In this document: positions 59,541 to 64,000 of the stretch, piece by piece | Layout: each line of letters opens with the position of its first letter | How positions within the stretch are numbered: the stretch's first letter is position 1 | NCBI GenBank assembly: GCA_029817715.1 | Contig: JARUPY010000534.1 | Coordinates: 2,234,501-2,298,500, forward strand | Reading direction: 5' to 3' | From: Melastoma dodecandrum | Lineage: Eukaryota > Streptophyta > Magnoliopsida > Myrtales > Melastomataceae | DNA: 64,000 nucleotides | The notes under the pieces: model-generated | The model's database searches: none | Seen by the model: the letters and a program-made list of their open reading frames with translations, nothing else | Told to the model about the DNA's origin: nothing | Program-made: the position numbers and the translations under genes

Positions 59541-61082
59541 GGAAGCGGATAACGGTACGTGCACGTAACCGTTACGTAGTTTACTAATTAATACTAAGGA
59601 AAAGTAGTAAATTTTACTAAAAGTTGACCGTTACTAATGAAGTCAACGCGAAAGTAGTAAAAAAAGTAGTAAATTTTACTACTCTTCGGTCAACCTTTAG
59701 TAAAGTCAACGCAAAGGTAGTAAAAAAGTATGTAAATTTTACTACTTTTTCACTGTTCACTCAAGTTCAATTTTACTACTTCTGCGCTGACTTTACTAAA
59801 ACATTTCCATTAGTAACGTCAATGCAGATGTAGTAAAAAAAGTAGTAAAATTTACTCATTATTTTACAACTTCTGCGTTGACTTTACGAAATATTTTCGT
59901 ATTTTAGTAAAGTCAAACCAGTTGTAGTAAAAAAAGGAGTAAAATTTACTACTTTTTTTACTACATCTGCGTTGACGTTACTAACGGAAATGTTTTAGTA
60001 AAGTCAGCGCAATGTTAGTAAAAAAGGTAGTAAATTTTACTACTTTGGACTGTACGAATAACGCCGATAAGTGGTAACGGTTTACTAATTCTGGTGTTTT
60101 TTTTAGTAAAAAACTCTTCCACTTAGTAAATTTTACTAATTTTGAATTTTTTTTACTAAAAAAAGTAGTAAACTGTTACTAAAAAATGAAAGTGTTTACT
60201 AACGAATTTACTAATTTGAACAGTGTTTCAAAACCTAACTCCGAACCTATTTTTGATGTGAAATTACCGGTTTACCCCCGTTACAGGGGAGAAATTAGGT
60301 TCGTAAATAGGTTCGGATTTCACTGATTAGTAACGGGGGTAAAACGGTAATTTCACATTAAAAATAGGTTCGTAATAGGTTCGGAAACACTGTTCAAATT
60401 AGTAAATTCGTTAGTAAACACCTTCATTTTTTAGTAACAGTTTACTACTTTTTTTAGTAAAAACATGTCAAAATTAGTAAAATTTACTAAGTGGAAGAGT
60501 TTTTTACTAAAAAAAACACCAGAATTAGTAAACGGTTACTAATTATCGGCATAATTCGTACAGTAAAAAGTAGTAAAATTTACTACGTTTTTTACTAACC
60601 TTGCGCTGACTTTACTAAAACATTTTCGTTAGTAACGTCAACGCAGAATTAGTAAAAAAAGTAGTAAAATTTACTCCTTTTTTTACTAAAACTGGTTTGA
60701 CTTTACTAAAATACGAAAAAAATTAGTAAAGTCAACGCAAAATTTGTAAAAAAAGGAGTAAATTTTACTACTTTTTTTACTAATTCTGCGTTGACGTTAC
60801 TAACGGAAATGTTTTAGTAAAGTCAGCGCAAAAGTAGTAAACTTGAACTGGAATGAACAGTGAAAAAGTAGTAAAATTTCCATACTTTTTTACTAAGTTT
60901 GCGTTGACTTTACTAAAAGTTGACCGAAAAGTAGTAAATTTTACTACATTTTTTACTAAATATGCGTTGACTTCGTTAGTATTAATTAGTAACGGTCAAC
61001 TTTTAGTAAAATTTACTACTTTTCGTTAGTATTAATTAGTAAACTACGTAACCGTTACGTGCACGTACCGTTAGCCGCTTCC
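59541..61082. mobile_element. Giant palindromic (foldback/MULE-like) element, copy 2
   Basis: 1,542 bp with ends GGAAGCGGATAACGG and CCGTTAGCCGCTTCC and a perfect 10-bp TSD CTCATCTTTA (59531-59540, 61083-61092). Arms 59541-60284 and 60330-61082 pair around a 45-nt loop. It is the same family as 7497-8920: same terminal sequence with ACGTGCACGT, the same GTAGTAAATTTTACTAC and GTCAACGC modules, and the same central block (CGAACCTAACTCCGAACCTA, GATGTGAAAT, CCGGTTAC/CCCGTTAC). The two copies differ throughout, so they are not a recent duplication. Arm-to-arm identity is lower than in copy 1. No coding capacity seen. Confidence 0.88.
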
Positions 61083-64000
61083 CTCATCTTTATACTTCCT
61101 CTTCTCTTCCAACTCAGTCCCCACCAGCTTCTGTCCTTCCACTGGGTCGGCCCCTTCAAGCCTCATAGTCTTTTCTCCATCGGCGGCCTGTTTTGCTTTA
61201 ATTACCGTAGCCTGACTGTCGAAGCCCAAGCCCTGCTCCTCAAATATAACTGAATTAACAGTTGCAACTACCTTCTTCTTCCCTTCTTCAATAACCTGCA
61301 TCAATACCCTCCCCTCCAAGGCACCCTTGTCCTCAAGGGTGATGTCCGGATACTGCTCCTTCAAGTCATAAAGATACCCCCACGTCGCTGCGTCATCCGA
61401 CTGGTCAGTCCATTTAACTAAGACTTGGGTAGTGGCTCGCTTCCCTCTCTTGGCCAACCTGCGCTGTAGAATATACTCAGGGACGGGTGGCGCTGCTGTC
61501 GCAAGGGACGGCAGATGGGAAGTAGCGGCTGCACCCTTGGCAGACCTTTTAAGCCTCGAAACATGGAACGTGGGGTGAATGAGAGACTGCTTTGGAAGGT
61601 CTACTCTGTAAGCCACGGCTCCAATCTTCTCCACAATTTTATATGGACCAAAATAGAGAGGTGAGAGCTTGTTTCCATGCCGGCCATCCACAGAACTTTG
61701 ACGAAACGGCTGAAGTTTGACATACACAAACTCTCCAACCTTGAAACTCCTCTCGGTGCGATGCTTATCGGCCAATTGTTTCATGCGGTTCTGAGCACGC
61801 CCCATATAGAACCTCAGCAAACGAATCATGGCCTCCCTATCCGTGAGCTCCCTGTCAACATAGCTGTTACTGGAGGTTCCACTGAGATATGGAAGGTGGA
61901 TCGGTGGTTCATAGCCGAACAAAGCCTGGAATGGGGACATGCGGATGGTACTGTGATGGGTGGTATTATACCACCACTCGGCTAGGGGCAGCCACTTCGC
62001 CCACATTGACGGACAATCCCCACACATACAACGTAGATACGTCTCCAGGCAGCGATTGACCACCTCCGATTGGCCGTCGGTTTGGGGGTGGTAAGCCGAC
62101 GAATGCTTCAGTTCAACTCCCTCTAAGGAAAACAAATCCTGCCAAAAATTGCTGAGAAAAATCGGATCACGATCACTCACAATTGATTGAGGCAACCCGT
62201 GCAACTTGAGGACATGAGCTAAAAATGCCTCTGCCGCGCTTTGTGCTGTAACTGGCTGTTTAAGTGCCATGAAATGGCCGAATTTTGTCAGCCGGTCTAT
62301 CACCACCATAATAGCTTCCCGCCCGAATGACTTTGGAAGGCCAATGACAAAGTCCATAGTAATCTCGGACCAAACCGAAGTAGGAATCGGTAGAGGTTGA
62401 AGCAGCCCCGGAGAAGCAGCCGTATCGTATTTATTCCGTTGACAAACGTCACATTGCAGGATATACTTGCGCACGTCCCGCTCCAACCCTTTCCAAAAGC
62501 AGAAGCTCGCTATCCGTTTGAGCGTGGCCTGAACGCCCGAGTGACCCCCTGTGGCGGAAGCATGAAAGGTATGTATTATAAGTTCACGCAAGGTTGGAAT
62601 GTTGCCCACCACTAATTTTCCCTTCTTGGTGAGTAATTGTTGTTTGAGTTCGTAAGGGGGCATTGGTCCTTGCTGAAGTTGTTGCCACACAAGTCGAAGT
62701 TGAGGATCATCCTCCCAGCTGCGCTTAATATCATCAAGCAGAGTGCCCTGATCCAAACTTAGGACCACCGCCATAAGTTCAGCACCCGGAATACGAGAAA
62801 GGGCGTCCGCCGCCAAATTCTCCTTCCCTTTCTTATAGGTAATCTCGTAATCATATCCGGCAAGCTTAGCTAGCCACTTAACCTGCATGTCATTATGAAC
62901 CCTTTGCTCCAATAGATATTTCAAGCTTTGATGATCCGTCCGTATCACAAACCTCCGTCCCACCAAATAATGCATCCATTTGTCAATCGCGTATACCACG
63001 GATAGTAATTCTTTCTCGTAAACGGACAACCCGAGGTGCCTTGGAGCTAAGGCCTTACTTATATACGCGATGGGGTGCCCCTCTTGCATAAGCACTGCCC
63101 CAATTCCAGTTGAACTTGCATCAGTCTCGATTATAAAGTCTTTGGAGAAGTCGGGCAGAGCCAAGGTTGGGGCAGAAGTCATCGCACGTTTCAACTGATC
63201 AAAGGCATTCTGAGCTGACTCCCCCCATTGAAATGCCTCTTTTTTTAACAAGTGAGTCAACGGTCTACTAATCACCCCATAATTTTGCACAAATCGACGG
63301 TAGTAGCCCGTGAGACCAAGGAACCCCCTCAATTGAGTGATATTTGTCGGTCGTGGCCATTCTATTACTGCTTGTATCTTCTTTGGATCCGTCGATACTC
63401 CCTCTTCGGCAATGAAATGCCCAAGATACTCCACCCTCCGTTTGGCAAAGCAACATTTGCTTCTCTTGGCAAAAAGTGTATGATGCTGTAATGCTTGCAG
63501 AACTGTGCCCAAGTGCATGAGGTGTTGCTCCAAGGTGACACTATAGACAAGAATGTCATCGAAGAAGACCAAAACAAATTTCCGTAGGAAAGGCTTGAGT
63601 ACCTCATTCATGAAGCTTTGAAAGGTAGAAGGTGCGTTTGTCAAACCGAAAGGCATGACGAGGAATTCATAATGCCCTTCGTGCGTTTTAAACGCCGTTT
63701 TATGTATATCCGTCTCCTTGACGCGGATTTGATGATACCCGGAGCGTAGATCAAGCTTAGAGAACCAACCCGCTCCATGGAGCTCATCCAAAAGCTCCTC
63801 AATTAAGGGAATTGGAAACTTATCTTTTACCGTCCGAGCATTTAACTCGCGATAGTCAATACACATTCTCCATGAGTTGTCCTTCTTTTTAACCAAAACG
63901 ACCGGTGATGAAAAAGGGCTAGTGCTATGCCGTATTACTCCTGATTGTAGCATCTCCTGGACAAGCTTCTCAATGATGTCTTTTTGGGCACTTGAATATC
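61071..64000 (-). CDS. Chromovirus (Ty3/Gypsy) pol: RT, RNase H, integrase, chromodomain; 5' part beyond window
   Basis: Open from the window edge (YSSAQKDIIEKLVQEMLQSG) for about 975 codons. Reverse transcriptase: WRMCIDYRELNARTVKDKFP, GWFSKLDLRSGYHQIRV, catalytic FVLVFFDDILVYS. RNase H: FIIETDASSTGIGAVLMQEG, VIRTDHQSLKYLLEQ, LAADALSRIPG. Integrase: zinc motif ending CDVCQRNKYD, and DDE residues in ITMDFVIGLP, QSIVSDRDPIF and DGQSEVVNRCLETYLR. A chromodomain (PEYILQRRLAKRGKRATTQV, LVKWTDQSDDAATWGYLYDL) near the C-terminus places it among chromoviruses, probably the Reina group. The last residues GSG and stop come from the inserted palindrome's terminal repeat. The native tail lies at 59444-59530. 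Confidence 0.93.
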   Translation of the reverse strand, partial: YSSAQKDIIEKLVQEMLQSGVIRHSTSPFSSPVVLVKKKDNSWRMCIDYRELNARTVKDKFPIPLIEELLDELHGAGWFSKLDLRSGYHQIRVKETDIHKTAFKTHEGHYEFLVMPFGLTNAPSTFQSFMNEVLKPFLRKFVLVFFDDILVYSVTLEQHLMHLGTVLQALQHHTLFAKRSKCCFAKRRVEYLGHFIAEEGVSTDPKKIQAVIEWPRPTNITQLRGFLGLTGYYRRFVQNYGVISRPLTHLLKKEAFQWGESAQNAFDQLKRAMTSAPTLALPDFSKDFIIETDASSTGIGAVLMQEGHPIAYISKALAPRHLGLSVYEKELLSVVYAIDKWMHYLVGRRFVIRTDHQSLKYLLEQRVHNDMQVKWLAKLAGYDYEITYKKGKENLAADALSRIPGAELMAVVLSLDQGTLLDDIKRSWEDDPQLRLVWQQLQQGPMPPYELKQQLLTKKGKLVVGNIPTLRELIIHTFHASATGGHSGVQATLKRIASFCFWKGLERDVRKYILQCDVCQRNKYDTAASPGLLQPLPIPTSVWSEITMDFVIGLPKSFGREAIMVVIDRLTKFGHFMALKQPVTAQSAAEAFLAHVLKLHGLPQSIVSDRDPIFLSNFWQDLFSLEGVELKHSSAYHPQTDGQSEVVNRCLETYLRCMCGDCPSMWAKWLPLAEWWYNTTHHSTIRMSPFQALFGYEPPIHLPYLSGTSSNSYVDRELTDREAMIRLLRFYMGRAQNRMKQLADKHRTERSFKVGEFVYVKLQPFRQSSVDGRHGNKLSPLYFGPYKIVEKIGAVAYRVDLPKQSLIHPTFHVSRLKRSAKGAAATSHLPSLATAAPPVPEYILQRRLAKRGKRATTQVLVKWTDQSDDAATWGYLYDLKEQYPDITLEDKGALEGRVLMQVIEEGKKKVVATVNSVIFEEQGLGFDSQATVIKAKQAADGEKTMRLEGADPVEGQKLVGTELEEKRKYKDEGSG
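61083..61092. repeat. Target-site duplication of palindrome copy 2, right (CTCATCTTTA)
   Basis: Identical to 59531-59540. It lies inside the chromovirus pol frame (codons for KDE). Confidence 0.9.

Overview
This is nuclear DNA of a flowering plant. Its genes are rich in introns with GT-AG splice sites, and they belong to plant-specific families: a DELLA/GRAS regulator, a C2-domain ABA-related (CAR) protein, two Bet v 1/major-latex-like proteins, a myosin-binding GTD/DUF593 protein, a plant O-fucosyltransferase and a plastid-type EamA transporter. Plant Ty3/Gypsy retrotransposons lie between them. The species cannot be named from the sequence.

Layout, left to right. 1-552: 3' end of a BC10-like GT14 glycosyltransferase with two frame breaks. 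553-4.1 kb: gene-poor, with degenerate TE-like DNA. 4.1-6.9 kb: intact myosin-binding protein gene (minus). 7.50-8.92 kb: a 1,424-bp almost perfect palindromic transposable element with 10-bp target-site duplications (TSDs). 9.48-22.81 kb: a complete, young, Tat-lineage LTR retrotransposon. Its gag-pol is on the minus strand, and it carries an intron-containing plant mobile domain (PMD) gene on the opposite strand. 24.5-26.2 kb: DELLA gene with a divergent degron. 27.3-28.0 kb: CAR gene. 29.7-30.2 kb and 36.9-37.4 kb: two MLP genes. Between these, 32.6-35.4 kb is a head-to-tail set of fragments of unrelated genes (receptor ectodomain-like, TBL, Q-rich, UPL1/2-like). 39.0-43.5 kb: EamA transporter (minus). 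45.0-45.5 kb: a short membrane-protein gene remnant. 46.4-51.3 kb: intact O-fucosyltransferase (minus). 52.7-59.2 kb: a uridine-cytidine-kinase-C-like gene (minus) that is now a pseudogene. 59.54-61.08 kb: a second palindromic element of the same family, inserted into the 3' tail of a chromovirus whose pol continues to the window end.

The host genes do not form a pathway. The noteworthy content is the mobile DNA and its effects: a family of giant palindromic elements that encode nothing visible, a retrotransposon carrying a host-like PMD gene antisense with its introns kept, and several decayed or transduplicated gene copies. Several multi-exon genes here have perfectly open frames (O-fucosyltransferase 10 exons, EamA 7, myosin-binding 3), so poor base calling is an unlikely general explanation for the lesions seen elsewhere.
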